NCBI GenBank assembly: GCA_964401355.1
Contig: CAYNYJ010000014.1
Location: forward strand, 1 to 51,061
Direction of reading: 5' to 3'
Length of the DNA stretch: 51,061 bases
Origin: SZUA-152 sp964401355
GTDB lineage: Bacteria > Pseudomonadota > Gammaproteobacteria > SZUA-152
Position 1 is the first letter of the stretch; the number at the start of each line of letters is the position of its first letter. The notes under the pieces were generated by a model, which saw only the letters and a list, made by a program, of their open reading frames with translations, searched no databases and was not told where the DNA came from. This document shows positions 16,491-23,686 of the stretch, piece after piece. The position numbers and the translations under genes were made by a program.

Positions 16491-17510
16491 TCAGCTGGCC
16501 GCCTTAAATAGCTGCACACCGGCCATCAATAGTGTCAATTGTAACAACTCATCCCAGGCATTGCCCGTTGCCGCGCCTTTAATTACGCGATCCAGGCGTG
16601 CGGCACGTCGCAACATTTGCTGCCAACGGGCCCGGTTATGACGTTGCAGGCCCGATTTAACCGGCCCTTTACGTTTACCCCAAACCCGCGCCAGCACCCC
16701 GTCGATACCCTTGCCCGCTTCAATCTGTGCCGCCATATCGGCCAGATTACGCAGCTCGCGGGCCAGCGCCCACAGCACCAAAATCGGCTCCACGCCCTCG
16801 CCCCGCAAACCATCCAACATGCGCGTCAGACGTGGCGTATCGCCGATCAGCGCCGCATCCACCAAGCCAAACACGTCGAAACGAGCGCTATTGGCCACCG
16901 CCGCCTCCACCTGTTCCACCGATAAGGCACCGGTGTCATTGAGCAGCACCAGCTTATCGATCTCCTGCGCCGCCGCCAGCAAATTGCCTTCGACCCGCTC
17001 GGCGATAATGCGCACCGCGTCCCGCTCCGCTTGCAAACCTCGGGAACGCAGACGCTGATCCAGCCAGCGCGGCATCTCGGCAACTTCCACTGGCCACACC
17101 TGCAAAGTCGCACCGACTTTATCCAGCGCCTTGTACCACTTGGCCGACTGCGAGCGTTTATCCACCTTGCCGCTGCTGATTAGCAAAATCGTATCCTGCG
17201 GCGGACGCGCGGCATATTCCACCAACGCCACGCCGCCGTCCTTGCCCGGCTTGCCCGAGGGCAGGCGTAAATCGATCACCCGTTTTTCAGCGAACAGCGA
17301 CATCGCATTACTCGCCATCAGCAATTCATTCCAGTCGAAATTCTTATCAACGTGTATCACTTCACGCTCGGTGAACCCCTGCTCACGGGCCGCACGGCGC
17401 ACCGCATCCGCGGCCTCGCCCAATTGCAGGGGTTCGTCGCCACTGAAAAAATAAATGGGCCGCAAATCTTTTTTTAAGGCCGCGTCGAGCTTGTCTGGAT
17501 ACAGCTTCAT
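16491..17510 (-). CDS. holA: DNA polymerase III subunit delta
   Basis: 339 residues, close to E. coli HolA (343). N-terminal IYFFSGDEPLQLGEAAD and the middle EGNLLAAAQEIDKL motif are typical. Delta is the clamp-opening wrench of the DnaX clamp loader. Its ATG overlaps the last codon of lptE by 4 bp, so translation is probably coupled, as in many gammaproteobacteria. Confidence 0.95.
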   Translation of the reverse strand: MKLYPDKLDAALKKDLRPIYFFSGDEPLQLGEAADAVRRAAREQGFTEREVIHVDKNFDWNELLMASNAMSLFAEKRVIDLRLPSGKPGKDGGVALVEYAARPPQDTILLISSGKVDKRSQSAKWYKALDKVGATLQVWPVEVAEMPRWLDQRLRSRGLQAERDAVRIIAERVEGNLLAAAQEIDKLVLLNDTGALSVEQVEAAVANSARFDVFGLVDAALIGDTPRLTRMLDGLRGEGVEPILVLWALARELRNLADMAAQIEAGKGIDGVLARVWGKRKGPVKSGLQRHNRARWQQMLRRAARLDRVIKGAATGNAWDELLQLTLLMAGVQLFKAAS

Positions 17511-18085
17511 TTCACTGCCTCATTAGTTCCCTCGCCCCCTTGGGGCTGAAGGGGCGATGCTCGCAACGGCTTGGCCTTTTGCAAACGCCGCAGGATCTGC
17601 AATACCGCATCACGACGCATTTCTTCTTTAAGCAACGCTTCCTCGTTTTCGGTGCCCAGCACCGCCGTTGCATCAAAACGCAAGTCCCGGGTTTGGGTGA
17701 CGGATTGTTCCGCCAGCCACACTTCCGCACCGTCGCGACCTTTTAGCGAAAAGCGCACCGTGTAACTCAGGCCATATTCCTGGGCGCGGCCCACCGAATC
17801 CACCGACAATACCCGCTTGCCGTATTGCTCCGCGTTGAGTTGCAACAGCATGGGGGCCGAGCCACTGATTTGAACGCCGGCATTTCTCAACGCTGTGCGG
17901 AGAACCGGGGCAATATCGGTACTGGGCTTGGCATCCTGTACATTTATCGTCACCAGCTCAGGCGGCAATTGCACAGAGCCGCGCAAGTGGAAACCGCAGG
18001 CGCTTAATGCCGTTATCAGCACCACAGTAAGCAGAAAAATGCCGAGCCGCTGCAAAATTAATAAATTAGTAATGACACACCTCAA
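17507..18085 (-). CDS. lptE: LPS-assembly lipoprotein LptE
   Basis: Lipoprotein signal ending in ITALSAC, followed by GFHLRGSVQLPPEL, a hallmark of LptE, and about 160 residues of mature protein. LptE plugs the LptD barrel that inserts lipopolysaccharide in the outer membrane. The start is uncertain: the ORF has no ATG. Candidates are TTG at 18085, ATT at 18073 (GAGG six bases upstream), or TTG at 18055, which gives a compact 20-residue leader starting LQRLGIF. The 5' end overlaps the tail of a decayed VOC gene. The C-terminal tail (PLQPQGGEG) is encoded by a GC-rich hairpin. leuS, the common upstream partner, is missing here. Confidence 0.88.
   Translation of the reverse strand: MRCVITNLLILQRLGIFLLTVVLITALSACGFHLRGSVQLPPELVTINVQDAKPSTDIAPVLRTALRNAGVQISGSAPMLLQLNAEQYGKRVLSVDSVGRAQEYGLSYTVRFSLKGRDGAEVWLAEQSVTQTRDLRFDATAVLGTENEEALLKEEMRRDAVLQILRRLQKAKPLRASPLQPQGGEGTNEAVK
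17533..17556 (-). repeat. GC-rich palindrome inside the 3' end of lptE
   Basis: Arms CGCCCCTT and AAGGGGGCG with a GC-rich 7-nt loop (CAGCCCC) lie about 25 nt before the lptE stop and just upstream of the holA start. It encodes the proline/glycine-rich C-terminus of LptE and resembles REP-type extragenic palindromes. It could slow ribosomes or stabilise the lptE mRNA. Confidence 0.5.
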
Positions 18086-18338
18086 TCAAATTCATGTCCG
18101 GGTCACGGAAGTAAAAAGAGCTGACCGGCCCCATGCCCCTGGTACGATCCATTGGCCCAGCCTCTATCTTAACCCCACAGGCTTCGACATGCCTCCTCGT
18201 ATCAGCGAGCGACGTTTCAGTGGCGAAACACCGGTCTGCAAGACCAGAGTGAGGATTTTGGCCGTGGGTTCAAATTCTTTACCGGCTTGATGAAGGTTGA
18301 TTTTTTTGCTGGCCAAATTTTGGGCTATCTGAGACTTC
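18066..18338 (-). pseudogene. Decayed VOC (glyoxalase-fold) protein gene
   Basis: The minus strand spells a VOC-family protein only if the frame is changed twice. PKFGQQK is followed by a run of seven A (six expected), then INLHQAGKEFEPTAK, then a run one A short, then HSGLADRCFATETSLAD and GPVSSFYFRDPDMNLIEVCHY to a TAA at 18066-18068. The N-terminal half (about 50 residues) is absent; a stop closes the frame just upstream. Both lesions are in homopolymer A runs. The family contains glyoxalase I-like and resistance proteins. Its last 20 bases overlap the lptE ORF. Confidence 0.8.
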
Positions 18339-18603
18339 ATTTTACCTCAACTGCGATAGCCACGTTACTCTAAAATGATAGCCGCAAGCACCCACAAAGT
18401 GCTTCATCAAGCTGTACCGTAGCCACCCACACAGTAGCAGTCACTCTGAACATAACTGGGAATCAAAAAACAACCAATCCATCAATAGCCGATAGACATC
18501 AATCCTGGAAGCATAAAATGACCATGCGGGAATAGAAGCTTAAAACGGCCAATTGGCCACTTTAAGCTCTTAGATACAACCGGAAAACCGTGGAAATGGA
18601 ATT
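18339..18603. other. Intergenic region with no gene recognised
   Basis: I see no coding potential in either strand. Apart from the palindrome at 18537-18568 it holds no clear signal. In many gammaproteobacteria leuS precedes lptE; nothing here resembles leuS, so this looks like a site where genes were lost or moved. Confidence 0.5.
18537..18568. repeat. 32-bp near-perfect palindrome downstream of tRNA-Met
   Basis: AGCTTAAA and TTTAAGCT surround the perfect palindrome GGCCAATTGGCC, with only two non-pairing positions on each arm. It begins about 36 bp beyond the 3' end of tRNA-Met, in the direction of its transcription, so it may end or shape that transcript, but there is no good U-tract. Confidence 0.6.
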
Positions 18604-18680
18604 TGGTGGCTACACCTAGATTCGAACTAGGGACCCCATCATTATGAGTGATGTGCTCTAACCAACTGAGCTATGTAGCC
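18604..18680 (-). tRNA. tRNA-Met(CAT), elongator type
   Basis: 77 nt including an encoded CCA. GGCTACA pairs with TGTAGCC in the acceptor stem. The anticodon arm reads ATCACTCATAATGAT with anticodon CAT, and the T arm is CCTAG-TTCGAAT-CTAGG. The body is nearly identical to E. coli elongator tRNA-Met (metT), and the A-U first base pair mismatch of initiator tRNA is absent. Confidence 0.97.
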
Positions 18681-18722
18681 ATTTGAGAGATAACCCGGCG
18701 GGCCGGATTTGAAAGAGGCGGA

Positions 18723-18751
18723 ATTGTAGGGTTTTCGACCTCTTTTGTCCA
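18723..18751 (-). promoter_or_regulatory. Likely sigma70 promoter of tRNA-Met
   Basis: On the minus strand TGGACA (18746-18751), a 17-bp spacer and TACAAT (18723-18728) lie about 43 nt before the tRNA. Each box differs from consensus by one base and the spacing is ideal. Confidence 0.7.
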
Positions 18752-18789
18752 GTTTGCCTGACCATTGTACGGGTCTGCCAACACCCTAT

Positions 18790-19881
18790 TCAGACGTTAA
18801 ACCGAAAGTGCATCACGTCACCGTCCTGGGTGACGTAGTCTTTGCCTTCCAGGCGCCATTTACCGGCTTCTTTGGCTCCCTGCTCGCCTTTGCCAGCGAT
18901 GAAGTCGTCGTAAGCAATAACTTCAGCGCGGATGAAGCCTTTTTCGAAATCGGTGTGAATCACTGCGGCGGACTGCGGGGCGGTAGCACCGATGGACACG
19001 GTCCAGGCGCGCACTTCTTTGATGCCTGCGGTGAAATACGTGTGCAGTTTTAGCAGGCTGTATCCGGCGCGGATCACGCGATTCAGGCCCGGCTCTTCCA
19101 GTCCCAGCTCTTGCAGAAATTCGTCGCGATCATCGTCATCCAATTCGGACAATTCAGACTCAATCGCCGCGCACACCGCCACCACTCCGGCGCTTTCATT
19201 GGCGGCAAATTCGCACACCTTGTCCAGCAGAGGATTATTTTCCATGCCGTCTTCGGCGACATTCGCCACGTACAAAACCGGCTTGGCGGTGAGCAGAAAC
19301 ATATCGCTCAGCATCTCTTGCTGGTCTTCGTCCAGGCCCATAGCGCGCACCGGCTTAGCCTGATCCAGTTCAACTTTGATTTTTTCCAGCAGCACCAGTT
19401 TGGCCTTGGCGTCTTTGTCGCCGGAGTTGGCCACCCGACCGACACGATTGATGGCCTTGTCTACAGAATCCAGGTCGGCCAGTGCCAACTCGGTGTCGAT
19501 CACTTCGATATCGCCCAGCGGGTCGATTTTACCCGCCACATGCACGACATCATCATCTTCAAAACAGCGCACTACGTGGGCGATGGCATCGGTCTCGCGG
19601 ATGTTGGCCAGAAACTGATTGCCCAGCCCTTCGCCTTTGGAGGCACCGGCGACCAAGCCAGCGATATCGACAAATTCAATAGTGGTCGGCATCACCCGTT
19701 CGGGTTTGACTATTTCTGCCAGGGCGTCCAAGCGGGGATCAGGCACCGGCACCACGCCGACATTCGGTTCGATGGTGCAGAAGGGATAATTGGCCGCCTG
19801 TATGCCCGCCTTGGTGAGCGCGTTAAACAGGGTGGATTTGCCCACATTGGGCAGCCCGACGATTCCGCATTTAAATCCCAT
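18790..19881 (-). CDS. ychF: Ribosome-binding ATPase YchF (OLA1 family)
   Basis: 363 residues, the family length. The P-loop GLPNVGKS is at residues 9-16, then DIAGLV, and NVAE replaces the canonical NKxD of GTPases, explaining the ATP preference of the family. A C-terminal TGS domain ends in DYVTQDGDVMHFRFNV. YchF binds ribosomes and is linked to oxidative-stress control. It follows pth, the usual pair pth-ychF. Confidence 0.96.
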   Translation of the reverse strand: MGFKCGIVGLPNVGKSTLFNALTKAGIQAANYPFCTIEPNVGVVPVPDPRLDALAEIVKPERVMPTTIEFVDIAGLVAGASKGEGLGNQFLANIRETDAIAHVVRCFEDDDVVHVAGKIDPLGDIEVIDTELALADLDSVDKAINRVGRVANSGDKDAKAKLVLLEKIKVELDQAKPVRAMGLDEDQQEMLSDMFLLTAKPVLYVANVAEDGMENNPLLDKVCEFAANESAGVVAVCAAIESELSELDDDDRDEFLQELGLEEPGLNRVIRAGYSLLKLHTYFTAGIKEVRAWTVSIGATAPQSAAVIHTDFEKGFIRAEVIAYDDFIAGKGEQGAKEAGKWRLEGKDYVTQDGDVMHFRFNV

Positions 19882-19937
19882 TATTTTAGTCTCTATCTTA
19901 AGTGTCGTGTGTCTCGGGGCGAGTTGCGGAGCAACAT

Positions 19938-19960
19938 GTGAGCACGAACAACGCGCCCAC
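19938..19960. repeat. Extragenic hairpin between pth and ychF
   Basis: GTGAGCACG and CGCGCCCAC pair (two G-U wobbles) around a 5-nt loop, next to CCTACGG. A second small hairpin (GTTGC/GCAAC) precedes it. Sequences of the GTAGGGTGGGC type are common dispersed extragenic repeats in gammaproteobacteria. Its place inside the pth-ychF transcript suggests mRNA stabilisation or processing. Confidence 0.45.
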
Positions 19961-19970
19961 CCTACGGATA

Positions 19971-20552
19971 CTATTTCCTGCTATGCAAACGATTCATCGC
20001 CGCCTGCATGTCGCCGTCGAGAATCTGCGGCAAGGTGTGCAGTGCTTCGTCCATCGCCGCTTCAATTTCAATTTGCTCATCACGCGTGGCTTTCCCCAGC
20101 ACGTAATTCGATACATCCCGGCTTTGCCCAGGGTGGCCAATGCCCACCCGCAAGCGCATAAATTCCTTGCTACTCAATTGCACAACCATGTCACGCAGGC
20201 CGTTATGACCGCCGTGACCGCCGCCCTGTTTTAATCTCAACTGACCGGGCGGAATATCCAGCTCGTCGTGTACCACCAATATGGATTCCGGCGCAATCTT
20301 GTAAAAACGTGCCAACGCGGCGACCGATTTGCCACTTAAATTCATGAAGGTATTGGGTTTGAGCAACCAGACATCATTACCGGCCAGCGACAATTTACAC
20401 ACATCGCCGTGAAATTTATTTTCCAACTTGAATGACGCACCCTTGCTGCGCGCCAGCTCCTCCACAAAAATAAAGCCGACGTTGTGCCGTGTTTGCGCAT
20501 ACTTTGGCCCGGGGTTTCCCAGGCCAACGATTAATTGCACACACGACGACAA
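19971..20552 (-). CDS. pth: Peptidyl-tRNA hydrolase
   Basis: 193 residues, near E. coli Pth (194). VGLGNPGPKYAQTRHNVGF carries the catalytic His23; HDELDIPPG holds the conserved aspartate, and GGGHGGHNGLRD the conserved Asn/His loop. It frees tRNA from peptides dropped by stalled ribosomes. Order rplY-pth-ychF is standard; rplY ends only 39 bp upstream. Confidence 0.97.
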   Translation of the reverse strand: MSSCVQLIVGLGNPGPKYAQTRHNVGFIFVEELARSKGASFKLENKFHGDVCKLSLAGNDVWLLKPNTFMNLSGKSVAALARFYKIAPESILVVHDELDIPPGQLRLKQGGGHGGHNGLRDMVVQLSSKEFMRLRVGIGHPGQSRDVSNYVLGKATRDEQIEIEAAMDEALHTLPQILDGDMQAAMNRLHSRK

Positions 20553-20591
20553 GGTCGGCTTCCGCGGCTGTCAGCTCAAAAAATGAATGGA

Positions 20592-21236
20592 CTATTCGGC
20601 CACTTCATCTTCTTCAACAGCACTATCACCTTCATCCGCATCTTCATCCTCAGCACCACCACGCGGCGTATGAATGCTCACCACTGGCAGGTCGTGACCT
20701 TCACCGTGTGTCAACGCAGCAACCGTCACACCCTTGGGCATATCGAGATCGGACAAGTGCAACGAGGCACCTTCTTCCAGCTCAGCAATGTCAACGGTCA
20801 AGAATTCTGGCAGGTCTTTGGCTTTGCAGATGATTTCGACGGCGTTCATCAAGTGCGATATCAGACCGCCGGTCTTCACACCCGCAGCAATATCTTCGTT
20901 GATGAAATGCACTGGCACCTGCATGTGAATAACGTCGTTATCACCCACGCGCAGGAAATCCACGTGCAGGATTCGTGGCTTTGCGGGGTGACGCTGCAGG
21001 TCTTTCAACACCACCTTTTGCGCCTTGCCATCGAGGGTGACGGTCAAAATGTGCGAATAAAAGGCTTCGTGTTCCAAATGATGCGCCAACTGATTGTGAT
21101 CAGTGGTCAAGGCAACAGAGTCTTTACCGGAACCATAAATGATACCCGGCACTTTACCGTCACGGCGTAAGCGGCGGCTCGCACCTTTCCCCACGTCCGA
21201 ACGGCTTTCGGCATTAATATTAAAATCAACTGACAT
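20592..21236 (-). CDS. rplY: 50S ribosomal protein L25 (CTC form)
   Basis: 214 residues: N-terminal L25 domain that binds 5S rRNA (SRSDVGKGASRRLRRDGKVP, residues ~12-31) followed by a TL5/CTC beta domain absent from the short E. coli L25, and a highly acidic C-terminal tail of Asp/Glu. This long form is typical of Pseudomonas and many non-enteric gammaproteobacteria. A gap of about 180 bp separates it from prs, in which I see no gene. Confidence 0.95.
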   Translation of the reverse strand: MSVDFNINAESRSDVGKGASRRLRRDGKVPGIIYGSGKDSVALTTDHNQLAHHLEHEAFYSHILTVTLDGKAQKVVLKDLQRHPAKPRILHVDFLRVGDNDVIHMQVPVHFINEDIAAGVKTGGLISHLMNAVEIICKAKDLPEFLTVDIAELEEGASLHLSDLDMPKGVTVAALTHGEGHDLPVVSIHTPRGGAEDEDADEGDSAVEEDEVAE

Positions 21237-21419
21237 AATCGTTCTCCAACATTTCTCTATTTATAGAGTTCTTCAATAAAAAAGACCGCACACGTTTCAA
21301 CCTGCGACCTTTACGTTCACTCCAGCCTTGCGACCAAGCTGAAGTACCACCACCGATGTTTACGATTCAGCGCAAACCTCGGCAACAATTCTTTTCGTCC
21401 AGTGCTTTAAAACCAGACA

Positions 21420-22373
21420 TTAGTCCATGAATAAAGAGCTCACCGACTCTTCATTGCTGATCCGGCGCATGGTTTCCGCCAGCAACTCGGCAATCGACAA
21501 CTGACGAATACGGCTGCATTTAGTCGCCGCTTCAGATAAAGGAATACTGTCCATCACCACCAGCTCATCCAGCACCGAGGTGGTAATATTTTCTATCGCC
21601 GCGCCCGACAACACCGGGTGCGTACAATAAGCCACAACTTTGGCCGCGCCCTTATCCTTGAGTGCCCGGGCAGCCTGGCACAGGGTACCTGCGGTATCGA
21701 CCAAGTCATCCACCAGCACGCAAGTGCGGCCTTTGACGTCACCGATGATATTCATCACCTTCGCCACGTTGGGCTTGGGACGACGTTTGTCAATAATCGC
21801 CAAGTCCGCGTCATCCAGACGTTTGGCAATGGCGCGTGCGCGCACCACGCCACCCACATCCGGTGACACCACCATCAGGTCGGGGTATTCCCGGCGCCAG
21901 ATGTCGCCCAGTAAAATCGGCGAGGCATAAATATTATCGACCGGCATACTGAAAAAGCCCTGTATCTGATCGGCGTGCAAATCCACCGTCAGCACCCGGT
22001 CAGCACCGGCGGTGCCAACCATGTCGGCCACCAGTTTCGCGGTCAGCGGCACTCGCGCTGAGCGTGGGCGACGATCTTGTCGCGAATAACCAAAGTACGG
22101 AATCACCGCTGTAATACGGTAAGCCGATGAACGACGCACCGCATCAATCATCACCAGCAATTCCATCAAATTATTATTGGTGGGTGCACAGGTCGACTGA
22201 ATAATAAACACATCCCGACCACGAACGTTCTCGGTAATATCAACCTGTATCTCACCGTCACTGAATTTTCCGACAATGGCTTTACCCAGGGAAAGATTCA
22301 GATGACCCACCACGGCCCGAGCCAGTTGAGTATTGGCGTTACCGGTGAACACCATCATGCGGCCGTCAGACAC
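21420..22373 (-). CDS. prs: Ribose-phosphate pyrophosphokinase
   Basis: About 317 residues from the GTG at 22373, chosen because AAGAGGT lies 7-8 nt upstream and because the protein then starts like other PRPP synthetases (SDGRMMVFTGNAN). Motifs: FSDGEIQVDI, IPYFGYSRQDRR in the catalytic flexible loop region, VTVDLHADQIQGFF-like VLTVDLHADQIQGFF, and the PRPP-binding VLVDDLVDTAGTL. It makes PRPP for purine, pyrimidine, histidine and NAD synthesis. A longer in-frame start at 22403 would run through a palindrome and is less likely. Confidence 0.96.
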   Translation of the reverse strand: MSDGRMMVFTGNANTQLARAVVGHLNLSLGKAIVGKFSDGEIQVDITENVRGRDVFIIQSTCAPTNNNLMELLVMIDAVRRSSAYRITAVIPYFGYSRQDRRPRSARVPLTAKLVADMVGTAGADRVLTVDLHADQIQGFFSMPVDNIYASPILLGDIWRREYPDLMVVSPDVGGVVRARAIAKRLDDADLAIIDKRRPKPNVAKVMNIIGDVKGRTCVLVDDLVDTAGTLCQAARALKDKGAAKVVAYCTHPVLSGAAIENITTSVLDELVVMDSIPLSEAATKCSRIRQLSIAELLAETMRRISNEESVSSLFMD

Positions 22374-22392
22374 GTTACACCTCTTTTGGTCG

Positions 22393-22409
22393 TTCCTAGT
22401 CACTAGGAA
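22393..22409. promoter_or_regulatory. Perfect palindrome before the prs start
   Basis: TTCCTAGT and ACTAGGAA face each other around one base, a perfect 8-bp-arm palindrome 20 nt upstream of the prs GTG. It does not resemble the enteric PurR box. It could be an operator or a leader hairpin that masks or frames the ribosome-binding site. Confidence 0.45.
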
Positions 22410-22419
22410 TTGATTCTAT

Positions 22420-22546
22420 TGGCTGGGGCGGCGGGATTACTCGGGGCTTTCGCCCCTCGCCCTGCGGGCCGGCTGCGCCGTTCCGATTCGCGGTGCGAAT
22501 CGGTCGAACCTGTTTTTAAAAGCAGGTTCAAACCCTACCGCCCCAC
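22420..22546. repeat. Palindromic element built on tRNA 3'-end-like termini
   Basis: The left end (22420-22438) reads TGGCTGGGGCGGCGGGATT, almost the same as the start of the true tRNA-Gln gene on this strand (22599 onward). The right end, in inverse, reads GTGGGGCGGTAGGGTTTGAA, again like a tRNA acceptor/T-arm segment. Between them are four consecutive hairpins: CGGGG/CCCCT, CCTGCGGG-type, CCGATTCG/CGAATCGG (22488-22501 area), and GAACCTG/CAGGTTC near 22505-22528. It has no anticodon arm and is not a tRNA. Origin from a tRNA-end-derived repeat is my inference. Confidence 0.6.
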
Positions 22547-22598
22547 TCCCGCAATCGTACACACATAATATCCGTGTATACGGTTGCATTATTAACTT

Positions 22599-22673
22599 TG
22601 GCTGGGGCGGCAGGATTCGAACCTGCGCATGCTGAGATCAAAACCCAGTGCCTTACCGCTTGGCGACGCCCCA
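22599..22673 (-). tRNA. tRNA-Gln(TTG)
   Basis: 75 nt with an encoded CCA. TGGGGCG pairs with CGCCCCA in the acceptor stem, the anticodon arm is CTGGG-TTTTGAT-CTCAG with anticodon TTG, and the T arm is GCAGG-TTCGAAT-CCTGC. The D-arm GCCAAGCGGTAAGGC equals that of E. coli tRNA-Gln. It lies between ispE and prs, as is common in gammaproteobacteria. Confidence 0.97.
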
Positions 22674-22709
22674 ATAAAAACTCTTTCTTGTCGAAAAAAC
22701 TCGAACTAT

Positions 22710-23612
22710 TTAAATCAAAAAATCAAACAATGGCGACCGGTTGCGGCCCGCAGCGACGATCGTCTGCCAGCGTCCACCCACCTGCTCTGCCACCTGACGC
22801 GCCTGCGATTCATCGGCAAATGCTGCAAACACGCAAGCACCGGTTCCGGTTAATCGTGCCGGCGAAAACTGCCTTAAGCACGTCAGTGCAGCATCGATTT
22901 CGGGGTGTTTTACCCGAACCAGCGGCTCGAATACGTTGTACACACCACCCTCAACACCTTCCGTAATATCCAGGCCATCAAAAAAGGCGCCACTAATGCC
23001 GCCCGAACCAACCCAACGAAGGTAATCGGCTATTTTGATGGGTAGCGCATCACGTGTCAATTGCGAGTCACTAAATAACGCCTCAGTCGAAACGCGCACC
23101 TGGGGAGCCAACACCACAAACCACGGCTCTGGCAGGCTCACGGGTTCCAGCTTTTCACCCACGCCTTCGGCCCAGGCCGCGCGGCCACGCACAAATACCG
23201 GCACATCCGCCCCCAAACGCAAGCCCAGAGCGGCCAGTCGGTCTTCACTCAAGCCCAAATCCCACAACTGATTGAGCGCCACCAAAGTCGTTGCGGCATC
23301 AGAACTTCCGCCGCCCAGACCGCCCCCCATCGGCAGGTTTTTCTCGAGTTGAATATCAACACCCTGCTGGCAGCCGGTTTCTGTCTGCAACAGGCGCGCG
23401 GCCTTCATCACTAAATCTGTCGATTCCGGCACACCCGGCACGGCGTTCATCCGTTGCACCCGCCCATCGGTTCGCACATTGAATCGCAGCTCATCACCAA
23501 AATCCAGAAACTGAAATACCGTTTGCAGCTCATGGTAACCATCGGCACGCTGGCCGGTGATGTGCAAAAACAAATTGAGTTTGGCCGGGGCAGGCCAGAT
23601 GACGGTACTCAT
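22710..23612 (-). CDS. ispE: 4-diphosphocytidyl-2-C-methyl-D-erythritol kinase
   Basis: 300 residues of the GHMP kinase fold. WPAPAKLNLFLHITGQRADGYH opens the protein (positions 6-27), and the ATP loop PMGGGLGGGSSDAA is near residue 91-104; LTGTGACVFA is the third GHMP motif. It phosphorylates CDP-methylerythritol in the non-mevalonate isoprenoid pathway. The lolB-ispE-tRNA-prs order is widely kept. Confidence 0.96.
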   Translation of the reverse strand: MSTVIWPAPAKLNLFLHITGQRADGYHELQTVFQFLDFGDELRFNVRTDGRVQRMNAVPGVPESTDLVMKAARLLQTETGCQQGVDIQLEKNLPMGGGLGGGSSDAATTLVALNQLWDLGLSEDRLAALGLRLGADVPVFVRGRAAWAEGVGEKLEPVSLPEPWFVVLAPQVRVSTEALFSDSQLTRDALPIKIADYLRWVGSGGISGAFFDGLDITEGVEGGVYNVFEPLVRVKHPEIDAALTCLRQFSPARLTGTGACVFAAFADESQARQVAEQVGGRWQTIVAAGRNRSPLFDFLI

Positions 23613-23631
23613 TGTTTGTTACTCGATGGGT

Positions 23632-23686
23632 CGTTCAATGAATAGTTCAATGAATAGCTCAATGGGTAGTTCAATGGGTAGTTCAA
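23632..23686. repeat. 12-bp tandem repeat between lolB and ispE
   Basis: Four full units and a partial one of AGTTCAATGRRT (variants: first begins CG, third has AGCTC) fill the short gap between lolB and ispE; the last partial unit overlaps the lolB stop codon. The period of 12 is exact. It lies in the leader of ispE on the lolB-ispE transcript and could vary in copy number. Confidence 0.8.

Noticed and set aside
19111..19941. 276-codon open frame opposite ychF
   Set aside because: It is the shadow of the ychF codon pattern; ychF is unmistakable on the other strand and the frame has no recognisable motif.
22420..22546. Second complete tRNA gene beside tRNA-Gln
   Set aside because: Acceptor-like ends are present but there is no D arm, anticodon arm or single T arm in the right order.
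23632..23686. CRISPR array
   Set aside because: The units are 12 bp and contiguous with no spacers; it is a plain tandem repeat, and no cas gene is present.
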